A stretch of 33,359 nt of DNA from Pseudomonas sp. GM18 (GTDB taxonomy: Bacteria; Pseudomonadota; Gammaproteobacteria; Pseudomonadales; Pseudomonadaceae). The notes below the pieces were generated by a model, which worked only from the letters and a program-made list of their open reading frames with translations, did not search any database and was not told the DNA's origin. The translations under genes and the position numbers were made by a program. Position 1 is the first letter of the stretch. The number at the start of each line of letters is the position of its first letter. The stretch is taken from the NCBI RefSeq assembly GCF_000282195.1, contig NZ_AKJT01000011.1:1-33359 (forward strand), written 5' to 3'. Positions 15,250 to 23,199 of this stretch are shown here, piece by piece.

Positions 15250-15753
15250 CTAAGATTTGCGTGTAACGGTGTAACGACCGGTTTCTTCCGCCGCCCGTGC
15301 CGGGTTCGATTGCTGCTGCAAAAAGTCCCAGCCCAGACAGGCCAACGCCAATGACCGCGGCACGGCTTCACGACCACTGCTATAGCGGCTGATACTGCGA
15401 GCACTGACTCCCAAGGCCTCGGCCGCCTGATTCAACGGCAATCCAGTACGAGCACGCCAATCGATGAAAATGCGGGTGTTTTCATCCGTTGCATTCTGCG
15501 CGAGCGCATCCAGGTACAGCGTGTCCGCGCCCATCTGGATATCCAGCTCGGGCCACTCCACGCTCCAGCCATCGTCACCCAAGGCTGCTTCTTCAAAAAC
15601 ACGCCCCACCAGCAATGGTTGCAATCCCGGGTATGAATGCAGGTCGCGACTTAAATCGAGGCTCAACTGCTGGCCATCGATAAACGTCAGCGCCAACCTG
15701 TATTCCGGCAATGCCAGCACAGCCGACAACCGTGGTCGTTTCATGGGTAACAT
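15250..15753 (-). CDS. DUF2442-XRE protein, likely antitoxin/autorepressor
   Basis: A 167-residue protein with two parts. The N-terminal DUF2442 domain (about residues 4-80) runs from RPRLSAVLALPEYRLALTF to the segment WSVEWPELDIQMGADTLY. The C-terminal helix-turn-helix of XRE type is LNQAAEALGVSARSISRYSSG, followed by a short basic tail. DUF2442 proteins commonly sit next to DUF4160 proteins in putative toxin-antitoxin pairs; the fused DNA-binding domain would let this one repress its own operon. The start at 15753 is chosen because GGAGG lies ten bases upstream; an ATG at 15744 overlapping the previous stop as ATGA is the alternative. The first gene of the pair overlaps it, so translation is coupled. 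Confidence 0.75.
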   Translation of the reverse strand: MLPMKRPRLSAVLALPEYRLALTFIDGQQLSLDLSRDLHSYPGLQPLLVGRVFEEAALGDDGWSVEWPELDIQMGADTLYLDALAQNATDENTRIFIDWRARTGLPLNQAAEALGVSARSISRYSSGREAVPRSLALACLGWDFLQQQSNPARAAEETGRYTVTRKS

Positions 15754-15890
15754 CGTTTCCAATCCTCCAGCAATTGCACCTGATGGGCCCTGACCCACTC
15801 CAGCGCTTCCTTGATAATCAGCGGCGGCGGATGGTCCTTCTGGCGCAACTGAATGCGGTACGTATCGCGAAATCGGTATTTAGTAGACAT
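15741..15890 (-). CDS. DUF4160-like small protein, apparently shortened in the middle
   Basis: A 49-residue protein that ends in EALEWVRAHQVQLLEDWKRC, close to the usual C-terminal helix of DUF4160, and begins with a DUF4160-like strand followed by DHPPP. From memory, family members are about 80-100 residues and continue from HPP with H-x-H and a beta-rich middle; here that middle is absent and the frame is kept. The start at 15890 lies just after the palindrome at 15901-15921, with only a weak GGGG before it. The gene overlaps the DUF2442-XRE gene and shares its promoter. It may be an inactivated toxin partner or a real minimal version. Function is unknown. Confidence 0.55.
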   Translation of the reverse strand: MSTKYRFRDTYRIQLRQKDHPPPLIIKEALEWVRAHQVQLLEDWKRCYP

Positions 15891-15900
15891 GCCCCGCAAA

Positions 15901-15921
15901 CTATCGCCAAAATGGCGATAG
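15901..15921. promoter_or_regulatory. perfect palindrome, likely operator of the DUF4160/DUF2442-XRE pair
   Basis: CTATCGCCA (15901-15909) and TGGCGATAG (15913-15921) are perfect inverted copies with a 3-base centre. The site starts 11 bases before the ATG of the first gene, the usual place for self-repression by the XRE antitoxin of a toxin-antitoxin operon. Confidence 0.65.
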
Positions 15922-15994
15922 CTCAATACTGGCCAGCAGCCAAGACTGAGTCAAGATGTGACGCTCCATTCAGAGACTGAATAAGCCGTCTGCG

Positions 15995-16024
15995 TTCACA
16001 GTCGACCGGCCTGCGCGTTATAGT
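15995..16024 (+). promoter_or_regulatory. possible promoter of the MoxR/VWA operon
   Basis: TTCACA (15995-16000) and TATAGT (16019-16024) are 18 bases apart, 70 bases before the moxR-like start. The -10 box is good; the -35 box matches TTGACA at five of six. Confidence 0.5.
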
Positions 16025-16093
16025 CGAGCCTGACAATTTATTGCGCCCCGCCCTGCCTCGTTCAGGTCGGCGTTACCGTTCGAGGATTAGCAG

Positions 16094-16939
16094 ATGAAGT
16101 TCGAAGGCACCCAGGCCTACGTCGCCACCGATGACCTGAAGCTGGCGGTCAACGCCGCTATCACCCTGGAGCGGCCACTGCTGGTCAAGGGCGAGCCAGG
16201 CACCGGCAAGACCATGCTCGCCGAGCAACTGGCCGAGTCCTTCGGCGCCAAGTTGATCACCTGGCACATCAAGTCCACCACCAAGGCGCATCAAGGCCTG
16301 TACGAGTACGACGCGGTCAGCCGCCTGCGGGACTCGCAACTGGGCGTGGACAAGGTTCACGACGTCCGCAACTACCTGAAAAAGGGCAAGCTCTGGGAGG
16401 CTTTCGAGTCCGAAGAGCGGGTGATTCTGCTGATCGACGAAATCGACAAGGCCGACATCGAGTTCCCCAACGACTTGCTGCAAGAACTCGACAAGATGGA
16501 GTTCTACGTTTACGAGACCGACGAGACCATCAAGGCCAAAAAGCGTCCGATCATCATCATTACTTCCAACAACGAAAAAGAACTGCCGGACGCCTTCCTG
16601 CGCCGCTGCTTCTTCCATTACATCGCCTTCCCGGATCGCGTGACGCTGCAGAAGATCGTCGACGTGCACTACCCGGACATCAAGAAAGACCTGGTCAGTG
16701 AAGCGCTGGACGTGTTCTTCGACGTGCGCAAGGTGCCGGGCCTGAAGAAGAAGCCCTCGACCTCCGAACTGGTGGACTGGCTGAAACTGCTGATGGCCGA
16801 CAACATCGGCGAAGCAGTGCTACGCGAACGTGATCCGACCAAGGCCATTCCGCCGCTGGCAGGCGCCCTGGTGAAGAACGAACAGGACGTGCAATTGCTT
16901 GAGCGTCTGGCGTTCATGAGCCGTCGCGGCACTCGCTAA
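16094..16939 (+). CDS. MoxR-family AAA+ ATPase
   Basis: A 281-residue ATPase with Walker A GEPGTGKT (about residues 36-43), Walker B ILLIDEIDKAD, sensor 1 in IIITSNNEKELPDAFLRRC with the arginine finger region at FLRRC, and a helical lid C-terminal to it. MoxR ATPases act as chaperones that assemble or insert metal into partner complexes, usually with a VWA-domain protein encoded next door. That partner follows here after a 21-base gap. GAGG nine bases before the ATG supports the start. The pair's client is not in the window and is unknown. The protein is somewhat shorter than typical MoxR proteins (about 300-330 residues) but complete in its motifs. Confidence 0.9.
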   Translation: MKFEGTQAYVATDDLKLAVNAAITLERPLLVKGEPGTGKTMLAEQLAESFGAKLITWHIKSTTKAHQGLYEYDAVSRLRDSQLGVDKVHDVRNYLKKGKLWEAFESEERVILLIDEIDKADIEFPNDLLQELDKMEFYVYETDETIKAKKRPIIIITSNNEKELPDAFLRRCFFHYIAFPDRVTLQKIVDVHYPDIKKDLVSEALDVFFDVRKVPGLKKKPSTSELVDWLKLLMADNIGEAVLRERDPTKAIPPLAGALVKNEQDVQLLERLAFMSRRGTR

Positions 16940-16960
16940 GTACCAATAAGGGCGATCGCC

Positions 16961-18139
16961 ATGCTGCTCAATCTGTTCAACGAAATGCGTGCAGCCAAGG
17001 TGCCGGTCTCGGTGCGTGAGCTGCTGGACCTGATCAACGCGCTTAAACAGCGCGTGACCTTCGCCGACATGGACGAGTTCTATTACTTGTCGCGGGCGAT
17101 TCTGGTGAAGGACGAACGGCATTTCGACAAGTTCGACCGGGCGTTCGGTGCCTACTTCAACGGTCTGGAAAAGCTCGACGATCACCTTCAGGCGTTGATC
17201 CCGGAAGACTGGCTGCGCAAGGAATTCGAACGCTCCCTGACCGATGAAGAACGAGCCGCGATCCAGTCCCTCGGCGGCCTGGATAAGCTGATCGAAGAGT
17301 TCAAGAAACGCCTGGAAGAACAGAAAGAACGCCATGCCGGCGGCAACAAATGGATCGGCACCGGCGGCACCAGTCCGTTCGGTTCCGGCGGCTTCAACCC
17401 GGAAGGCATTCGGGTCGGCGATGCCGGTAAGCGCCAGGGCAAAGCGGTGAAAGTCTGGGATCAGCGCGAGTACAAGAACCTCGACGATTCGGTGGAACTG
17501 GGCACGCGCAACATCAAGGTCGCCCTGCGTCGCTTGCGTAAATTCGCCCGTCAAGGCGCGGCCGAAGAACTGGACATCGACGGCACCATCGACCACACCG
17601 CGCGCGACGCCGGGTTGCTGAACATCCAGATGCGTCCAGAGCGGCGCAACACCGTCAAGCTGTTGCTGCTGTTCGACATCGGCGGCTCGATGGACGCCCA
17701 CGTGAAGATCTGTGAAGAGTTGTTCTCGGCCTGCAAGACCGAGTTCAAACATCTGGAGTACTTCTACTTCCACAACTTCATTTATGAATCGGTGTGGAAG
17801 AACAACATGCGCCGCACCTCCGAGCGCACCGCCACCCAGGACTTGCTGCACAAGTACGGCGCCGACTACAAAGTGATCTTCATCGGCGACGCCGCCATGG
17901 CGCCCTATGAAATCACCCAGGCCGGCGGCAGCGTCGAGCACTGGAACGAAGAAGCCGGTTACGTGTGGATGCAGCGCTTCAAGGAAAAATACAAGAAGCT
18001 CATCTGGATCAACCCATACCCGAAAGACACCTGGGGCTACACCTCGTCGACCAACATCGTGCGGGATTTGATCGATGATCAGATGTATCCGCTGACGTTG
18101 CGGGGGTTGGAGGAAGGGATGCGGTTTTTGTCCAAGTAA
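16961..18139 (+). CDS. VWA-domain (CoxE-like) protein, MoxR partner
   Basis: A 392-residue protein. The N-terminal 200 residues are mostly helical and charged, with a Gly-rich linker (KWIGTGGTSPFGSGGFNPEG) at about 130-150. The VWA domain starts at TVKLLLLFDIGGSMDAHVKI. Its metal-ion site reads Asp239-x-Gly241-x-Ser243 where the canonical form is D-x-S-x-S, so the first serine is glycine. Later elements of the fold (VIFIGDAAMAPYE; WINPYPKDTWGYTSS) are present. It probably binds the MoxR ATPase encoded 21 bases upstream, and AAGGGCG nine bases before the ATG supports the start. CoxE-like VWA proteins help mature enzymes such as carbon monoxide dehydrogenase, but no such client is nearby. Transcription likely ends at the 18165-18222 palindrome. 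Confidence 0.88.
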   Translation: MLLNLFNEMRAAKVPVSVRELLDLINALKQRVTFADMDEFYYLSRAILVKDERHFDKFDRAFGAYFNGLEKLDDHLQALIPEDWLRKEFERSLTDEERAAIQSLGGLDKLIEEFKKRLEEQKERHAGGNKWIGTGGTSPFGSGGFNPEGIRVGDAGKRQGKAVKVWDQREYKNLDDSVELGTRNIKVALRRLRKFARQGAAEELDIDGTIDHTARDAGLLNIQMRPERRNTVKLLLLFDIGGSMDAHVKICEELFSACKTEFKHLEYFYFHNFIYESVWKNNMRRTSERTATQDLLHKYGADYKVIFIGDAAMAPYEITQAGGSVEHWNEEAGYVWMQRFKEKYKKLIWINPYPKDTWGYTSSTNIVRDLIDDQMYPLTLRGLEEGMRFLSK

Positions 18140-18164
18140 AGATTGTTGCTGTCTGTGATGCAGC

Positions 18165-18222
18165 CTTCGCGGGCAAGCCTCGCTCCTACAGGGGTAAACA
18201 GGAGCGAGGCTTGCCCGCGAAG
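18165..18222. repeat. REP doublet between convergent genes
   Basis: Two 23-base arms (18165-18187 and 18200-18222) are perfect inverted copies around a 12-base loop. The core GCGAGGCTTGCCCGCGAAG is the common Pseudomonas REP sequence. It fills the gap between the VWA gene and pxpC, which converge, so it probably serves as the transcription end for both. Confidence 0.88.
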
Positions 18223-18225
18223 CTT

Positions 18226-19152
18226 TTAGCGGCCTACAAACCTGCGCAAATACTCGACTTGTTCGCGATGCGCGACGTCCTGCACCACCGGTTTCAACCG
18301 CACCTTCGCCCCCGGCAAACACTGCGCCAGCCGCGCCAACGCCAACGGCGTCAACGCCCCCAACCGCGGATAACCGCCAATGGTCTGCCGGTCATTGAGC
18401 AGCACAATCGGCTGCCCATCCGGCGGCACCTGCACCGCGCCCAGCGGGATGCCTTCGGAAATCATCGGCTTGCCCTGATACTGCAACGCCGTTCCCAATA
18501 GACGAATGCCCATGCGATCGGCACGGCTGTCGAGGGTCCAGGCGCTGTTGAACGCGTCAAACAGACTCAGGCCGCTGAACTCTCCGATTTGCGCACCGAG
18601 CACCAGGTCCAACGGTGCATCGAGTTTGAAATCCGGGACGTGCTCGCCAGGCAGCTCCCGTACCAGCAGCGGCGCCTCCCTCGAGTAGTTCAGCGCCGCA
18701 CCTTTGGCCAACGCCCGGCCCATCCCGTCGAGGCCACCCAGTTCCTCACGCACCACCGTCGCGCTGCTGCCCAGCACTTTCGGCGCATCAAACCCGCCCG
18801 GTGCAGCGAGATAAGCCCGCGCGCCCAGCAACGGCTGATTGAACTGCAAACGCTGACCTTTGCGCAGTTTGAAACTGCGCCATGGTGCCAGTGCCTGACC
18901 GTCCAGTTGCGCACCAAGGTCTGCCCCGGCCAGCGCCAAAAGACAATCTTCCTCGGCGACAACGCAAAACCCGCCAAGGGTGATTTCAATCACCGGCGCA
19001 TCCAGCCCGTTGCCCAGCAGCCAATTGGCCCACGACATCGATCGCCAATCCAGCCCGCCGCCCTGGGTCACGCCCAGATGCCGCACACCAAATCGCCCGG
19101 CGTCCTGCAACAGGCACAGCGGTGTACTTGCTTCAATCGTCAGTCGGCTCAT
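18226..19152 (-). CDS. pxpC: 5-oxoprolinase subunit PxpC (biotin-dependent carboxyltransferase family)
   Basis: A 308-residue protein of the KipA/PxpC/urea amidolyase C-terminal family. With PxpA and PxpB it forms the ATP-dependent enzyme that opens 5-oxoproline (pyroglutamate) to glutamate. Typical features are CLLQDAGRFGVRHLGVTQGG near the start, RMGIRLLG in the middle, and the C-terminal stretch LNDRQTIGGYPRLGALT. The start overlaps the stop of pxpB as ATGA (19149-19152), so the two are translationally coupled. The gene is the last of the operon. The family name (KipA) comes from the Bacillus sporulation kinase inhibitor system, but the full A-B-C set here favours oxoprolinase. Confidence 0.93.
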   Translation of the reverse strand: MSRLTIEASTPLCLLQDAGRFGVRHLGVTQGGGLDWRSMSWANWLLGNGLDAPVIEITLGGFCVVAEEDCLLALAGADLGAQLDGQALAPWRSFKLRKGQRLQFNQPLLGARAYLAAPGGFDAPKVLGSSATVVREELGGLDGMGRALAKGAALNYSREAPLLVRELPGEHVPDFKLDAPLDLVLGAQIGEFSGLSLFDAFNSAWTLDSRADRMGIRLLGTALQYQGKPMISEGIPLGAVQVPPDGQPIVLLNDRQTIGGYPRLGALTPLALARLAQCLPGAKVRLKPVVQDVAHREQVEYLRRFVGR

Positions 19153-19853
19153 ACCAGGGTCTCCAACGGCGTGTCGTCACCGCCCAGGTTGATGAACTCG
19201 GCATGGCTGACCGCTTCGAAGCGCACCGTATCGCCCGGTTGCATCAGGCTGTAGCCGTCGCGTTCGCGGTCGAACAATTTGGCCGGGGTGCGGCCAATCA
19301 GGTTCCAGCCGCCGGGGGACACCACCGGATAAGCCGCCGTCTGGCGTTCGGCGATGCCGACACTGCCGGCGGCGACTTTTTTGCGCGGGGTACTCAGACG
19401 CGGTGCGGCCAACACTTCTTCCACCAACCCCATGAACGCGAACCCCGGCGCGAAGCCCAGTGCGAACACCTGATACTCGTGTTCGCTGTGACGGCGGATC
19501 ACTTCATTCACCGCCAATCCGCTGCGCTGAGACAACAGGTTCAATTCCGGACCAACGCTCAAGTCATACCAGACCGGTAGCACATGGCATTTACCCTTGG
19601 CCCGAGCGTTGGGCGTCAGATCGATCAGGGCTTCAGCGATCAACTCCCGGGCCTGGGCCGGGTTCAATGCCATCAGATCGTAATGCACCATCAACGTCGT
19701 GTAGGACGGCACCAGATCGATCAGATGGCTGGCGAATGCTTCTCGCAGACGCTCACTGGCAGCCAGCATCCACGGCATGTTGGCCTCGGCAATTTCATCG
19801 AACAGGCGCACCATCAGGCAATCGAGCGCCACCACTTCCACCCGAGGTTTCAT
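19149..19853 (-). CDS. pxpB: 5-oxoprolinase subunit PxpB (KipI family)
   Basis: A 234-residue KipI/PxpB family protein. Recognisable stretches are [28 protein letters not shown], the family signature [15 protein letters not shown] (about residues 130-145), and [16 protein letters not shown] near the C-terminus. The start at 19853 (MKPRVEVV) is chosen over an in-frame ATG at 19931 because it overlaps the pxpA stop as ATGA and matches the family's usual length. Stop and start overlaps on both sides show a tightly coupled operon, expected for subunits of one complex. Confidence 0.93.
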   Translation of the reverse strand: MKPRVEVVALDCLMVRLFDEIAEANMPWMLAASERLREAFASHLIDLVPSYTTLMVHYDLMALNPAQARELIAEALIDLTPNARAKGKCHVLPVWYDLSVGPELNLLSQRSGLAVNEVIRRHSEHEYQVFALGFAPGFAFMGLVEEVLAAPRLSTPRKKVAAGSVGIAERQTAAYPVVSPGGWNLIGRTPAKLFDRERDGYSLMQPGDTVRFEAVSHAEFINLGGDDTPLETLV

Positions 19854-20602
19854 GATGCGCTCTGCTGATTCAAGGCCTCGCGAATGCGCCGCACGGCGGC
19901 CACCGAACTGGCGTTGTCGCCGTGTACGCACAAGGTATTGGCCTGCAAGTGCAAGGCGCTGCCATCACTGGCCGTGAGGTTGCCACCACGGGCAATGATC
20001 AGCGCCTGTTCGATGATTTTCTCGGGATCGTGATGCACGGCCCCCGGCAGTTGCCGCGAGACCAGCCTGCCGGCGCTGTCGTAAGCGCGATCGGCGAAGG
20101 CTTCAAACCACAGGGTCACGCCGTATTCGTCACCCAATTGCTGGGCAGCGCTGTTGTCGCGAGTGGCCATCAGCATCAGTGGCAGTGTCCGGTCATAAGC
20201 TGCCACGGCCTGAATCACCGCACGCAATTGCGCCGGGTTGGCCATCATGTCGTTGTACATCGCGCCGTGGGGTTTGACGTAACTCACCCGCCCGCCCTGA
20301 GCCCGGCAAATGCCGTCGAGGGCACCGATCTGGTAGTGCAACAGGTCCTGCAGTTCCTGGGCGGTATACGCCATGGAGCGACGGCCGAAACCGACCAGAT
20401 CCTGATAGGCAGGGTGCGCGCCGATCTGCACGCCGTTGCTCAGGGCCAGGCTGACGGTCTTGCGCATGATGCTCGGGTCGCCGGCATGGAAGCCGCAGGC
20501 GATGTTGGCGCAGTCGATGAAGGGCATGACTTCGGCGTCCAGACCCATGGTCCAGTTGCCGAAACTCTCGCCGATGTCGCAATTCAATAGCAGGCGGTTC
20601 AC
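19850..20602 (-). CDS. pxpA: 5-oxoprolinase subunit PxpA (LamB/YcsF family)
   Basis: A 250-residue protein beginning with the family motif [12 protein letters not shown] (the N-x-D-x-GE metal-site pattern) and containing [40 protein letters not shown] and a C-terminal [10 protein letters not shown]. These are the hallmarks of the YcsF/PxpA family. The start is GTG at 20602 with AGGAG nine bases upstream; the longer frame from 20722 would translate the repeat element at 20637-20783 and is rejected. Its last codons overlap pxpB. The MFS transporter gene lies upstream on the same strand across 221 bases filled mostly by that repeat, so read-through is possible. Confidence 0.94.
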   Translation of the reverse strand: MNRLLLNCDIGESFGNWTMGLDAEVMPFIDCANIACGFHAGDPSIMRKTVSLALSNGVQIGAHPAYQDLVGFGRRSMAYTAQELQDLLHYQIGALDGICRAQGGRVSYVKPHGAMYNDMMANPAQLRAVIQAVAAYDRTLPLMLMATRDNSAAQQLGDEYGVTLWFEAFADRAYDSAGRLVSRQLPGAVHHDPEKIIEQALIIARGGNLTASDGSALHLQANTLCVHGDNASSVAAVRRIREALNQQSAS

Positions 20603-20636
20603 GGTGAACACTCCTGAGTTAAGTTGTAATGCGATC

Positions 20637-20783
20637 TGTAGCAGCTGCCGAGCCCGCGAGGCTGCGTTCGACTGCGAAGCGGTCGTGAGGCCGGCTAACG
20701 CGGTCTGCCTGACGCACTGCAAATTCTGAATTTACGACTGCTTCGCAGTCGAACGCAGCCTCGCAGGCTCGGCAGCTGCTACA
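20637..20783. repeat. long palindromic repeat, copy 2
   Basis: Two 50-base arms (20637-20686 and 20734-20783) pair with two mismatches. The arms begin with the same TGTAGCAGCTGCCGA as copy 1 (1387-1518), and the 47-base centre shares GGCTAACGCGGTCTGCCTGA with it. Relative to copy 1, each arm carries seven extra bases at the same place, so the stem is lengthened symmetrically. It lies between the MFS gene and pxpA. Confidence 0.85.
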
Positions 20784-20822
20784 AAAAGTGTGTCGTACCA
20801 GAAACCTTACCGGATTTTTCGA

Positions 20823-22109
20823 TTACTCAGCGTCGAGTTGTTTGCCACGGGTTTCCGGCAAGCTGAGCGCCGCCAGGATCACCACCCCGTAGGACACCGC
20901 CGCGAAAGCCCCGATTCCCACGCTCAATGGCACCTTCTGACTGAGCAAGCCGATCAGCAGCGGAAACAACGCCGCCAGCGCCCGACCGATGTTGTAGCAA
21001 AAGCCCTGGCCCGAGCCGCGAATCCGCGTTGGAAACAGCTCGGTCAGAAATGAGCCCATGCCGCTGAAAATCCCGGATGCAAAGAAGCCCAAAGGAAAGC
21101 CCAGCCAGAGCATCACGCCGTTGCTGACCGGCAATTGGGTGTACAGCAGAACAATAGTGAACGAGCCGACCGCGAACAGAATGAAGTTCTTTTTTCGACC
21201 GAGGATGTCAGTCAAATACGCGCTGATCACATAACCGACGTAGGACCCGATAATCACCATCGCCAGATAACCGCCCGTGCCGAGTACGCTCAAACCGCGC
21301 TCGTTTTTCAGAAACGTCGGCAGCCAGGAGGTGATTGCGTAGTAACCGCCGAGTGCGCCGGTGGTCAGTATCGACGCGCGAATGGTAGTGAAGAGGATGC
21401 CAGGGGCGAAAATCTCGTAGAACTTCGCCGGGTTGCTGGGCTCTTGCCTGGCTTTGGCTTCACGGTAAATCTCCGGATCCTTGACCAGGCGACGGACGAA
21501 AATCACGAAAATCGCCGGCACGATGCCAAGGATGAACAGCGCACGCCAGGCGTCTTCCGGCGGCAACACCGAGAACAGCAGCGCATACAGAATGGCTGTC
21601 AGCCCCCAACCCAATGCCCAACCCGATTGCACCATGCCGACGGCTTTGCCACGGTCCTTGGCGCGGATCACTTCACCGATCAACACCGCGCCAGCCGTCC
21701 ACTCACCGCCGAAACCGAAGCCCATCAAGGTGCGCGCAATCAGCAGTTGCTCGTAGTTCTGGGCGAAGCCGCAAAGGAAAGTGAAGAACGCAAACCACAA
21801 CACCGTCAGTTGCAGGGTGCGCACCCGACCGATGCGGTCGGAGAGAATCCCCGCCACCCAGCCACCGATGGCCGAGGCGATCAGGGTGCTGGTGTGGATC
21901 AGCCCGGCCTGGCCGGTGGTGATGCCCCACATGGCAATCAGGGTCGGTACCACGAAGCTGAGCATCTGAGTGTCCATGCCGTCCAGACCATAGCCGATCT
22001 TGCAGCTCCAGAACGTGCGACGCTCCTGCTTGTTGATGTTGCGGTACCAGTCAAAAGGTCCCGGGCGAGCCGTGGCTTTGGGGATGTCGAGGGTGTCGGG
22101 CGCACTCAT
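20823..22109 (-). CDS. MFS transporter, probable 5-oxoproline or organic acid importer
   Basis: A 428-residue major facilitator protein with about twelve membrane helices. The first loop motif GGWVAGILSDRIGRVRTLQL (the G-x3-D-R-x-G-R-R-like motif) and the FLTELFPTRIRGSGQGF segment place it in the aromatic acid/metabolite:H+ symporter branch. The N-terminus carries about 45 soluble residues before the first helix. The start at 22109 (MSAPDTLD) has GGAG nine bases upstream; an ATG at 22127 has none. It precedes pxpABC on the same strand and is divergent from a LysR gene, so it probably brings the 5-oxoprolinase substrate into the cell. The substrate itself is inferred from context only. Confidence 0.88.
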   Translation of the reverse strand: MSAPDTLDIPKATARPGPFDWYRNINKQERRTFWSCKIGYGLDGMDTQMLSFVVPTLIAMWGITTGQAGLIHTSTLIASAIGGWVAGILSDRIGRVRTLQLTVLWFAFFTFLCGFAQNYEQLLIARTLMGFGFGGEWTAGAVLIGEVIRAKDRGKAVGMVQSGWALGWGLTAILYALLFSVLPPEDAWRALFILGIVPAIFVIFVRRLVKDPEIYREAKARQEPSNPAKFYEIFAPGILFTTIRASILTTGALGGYYAITSWLPTFLKNERGLSVLGTGGYLAMVIIGSYVGYVISAYLTDILGRKKNFILFAVGSFTIVLLYTQLPVSNGVMLWLGFPLGFFASGIFSGMGSFLTELFPTRIRGSGQGFCYNIGRALAALFPLLIGLLSQKVPLSVGIGAFAAVSYGVVILAALSLPETRGKQLDAE

Positions 22110-22197
22110 GGCAAAATCTCCGTGCATATTTTATTGGTATTGTTCTGAGCCCCGACGACGCCTATCGTGGGAACCGGATGGCCTGATTTTTGGGCGG

Positions 22198-22216
22198 TTG
22201 GCCCTGCTGCGTCCAA
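22198..22216. promoter_or_regulatory. LysR-type dyad in the divergent promoter region
   Basis: TTGG (22198-22201), 11 bases, then CCAA (22213-22216) make a dyad of the T-N11-A type that LysR-family regulators bind. It lies between the divergent MFS and LysR genes. A second AT-rich near-dyad, ATAAGAAAAATTTTAT, lies at 22239-22254 close to the LysR start and could mediate self-repression. Confidence 0.5.
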
Positions 22217-22269
22217 CTAATAAAAACCCGCCCTAGACATAAGAAAAATTTTATCCACGAGCTGACCCC

Positions 22270-23199
22270 ATGAACCTGAAGTTTCTCGAAACGTTTGTCT
22301 GGGTCGCCCGACTCAAGAGTTTTCGCCTGACGGCAGACAAGCTTTTCACCACCCAGGCGTCGATTTCCAGCCGCATCGCGGTGCTCGAAAGCGAGCTCGG
22401 GGTGAAGCTGTTTCTGCGCGACTCTCGTGGCGTGAGCCTGACCCCCGAAGGCTTGAAAGTGCTCGAATATGCCGAGCAGATGATGGACACGATGCAGGCG
22501 CTCAAACAGTCGATCGAGACGCGTTCGAGCAAGGCCGGACGGGTGCGGATCGGCGTCATGGACACGGTGATCCACACCTGGCTCAGCCCGTTGGTGGCAC
22601 AGATGATGGATCACTATCCGCTGGTGGAAATCGAGCTGGTGGCCGATACCGCGCTCAACCTCTGCGATCAGCTGCAAAAAGGCTTTCTCGATCTGATCCT
22701 GCAAACCGACCTGCTGCGCCAGGAAAGCGTGCGCAGCCTGGAGCTGGCCAGTCATCCGATGGGCTGGATCGTGGCCAGCAATTCCATCTACAACCGTGAG
22801 TATTCAGGTGTCGCCGACCTGTCGCGGGAGCGGATCATCACCTATTCGAAAAATTCCCGTCCGCACCAGGACGTCTTGAGCCTGATGCAGGCCAACGGGG
22901 TCATGGCGCCACGGCTCAATTGTGTGAATTCAGTGTCGGCGATTACTCGTTTACTGCGGGACGGCTTCGGTATTGGCGCCCTGCCACCGGTGCTGGTGGC
23001 CGAGGAACTGGCGCGAGGAGAGTTGACCTTGCTGGCCATCGATCAACGGCCGCCGAATTTGCAGGTGGTGGTGTCGTGGCGGGTTAGCGTGGAGTGGGTA
23101 GAAGAAATCGTGACGTTGTGTCAGCGAGTCGTGGAGTGCTATGCGCAGAAAATGGGCGAGCACTACATCGTCTTGAGCCAACCACAGGCCAGAATCTGA
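22270..23199 (+). CDS. LysR-family transcriptional regulator
   Basis: A 309-residue LysR regulator. The winged helix-turn-helix occupies residues 1-60, with FLETFVWVARLKSFRLTADK and the recognition part TQASISSRIAVLESELGVKLF. The remainder is the two-lobed effector-binding domain. It is divergent from the MFS-pxpABC genes across a 160-base gap that holds a T-N11-A dyad, the classic LysR layout, so it most likely controls uptake and breakdown of 5-oxoproline. The same-strand siderophore genes start 111 bases after its stop but have their own likely promoter. The effector is not known. Confidence 0.9.
   Translation: MNLKFLETFVWVARLKSFRLTADKLFTTQASISSRIAVLESELGVKLFLRDSRGVSLTPEGLKVLEYAEQMMDTMQALKQSIETRSSKAGRVRIGVMDTVIHTWLSPLVAQMMDHYPLVEIELVADTALNLCDQLQKGFLDLILQTDLLRQESVRSLELASHPMGWIVASNSIYNREYSGVADLSRERIITYSKNSRPHQDVLSLMQANGVMAPRLNCVNSVSAITRLLRDGFGIGALPPVLVAEELARGELTLLAIDQRPPNLQVVVSWRVSVEWVEEIVTLCQRVVECYAQKMGEHYIVLSQPQARI

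Noticed and set aside
16820..18322. A 500-codon open frame on the minus strand opposite the VWA gene
   Set aside because: It has no recognisable domain and runs against a clear MoxR-VWA operon and through a REP doublet.
19854..19931. N-terminal extension of pxpB to an ATG at 19931
   Set aside because: The extension lies in the coding part of pxpA and is Arg-rich without family similarity; the ATGA overlap at 19850-19853 is the usual junction.
20603..20722. N-terminal extension of pxpA to an ATG at 20722
   Set aside because: It would translate half of the palindromic repeat, and the GTG at 20602 has a good ribosome-binding site and matches the family start.
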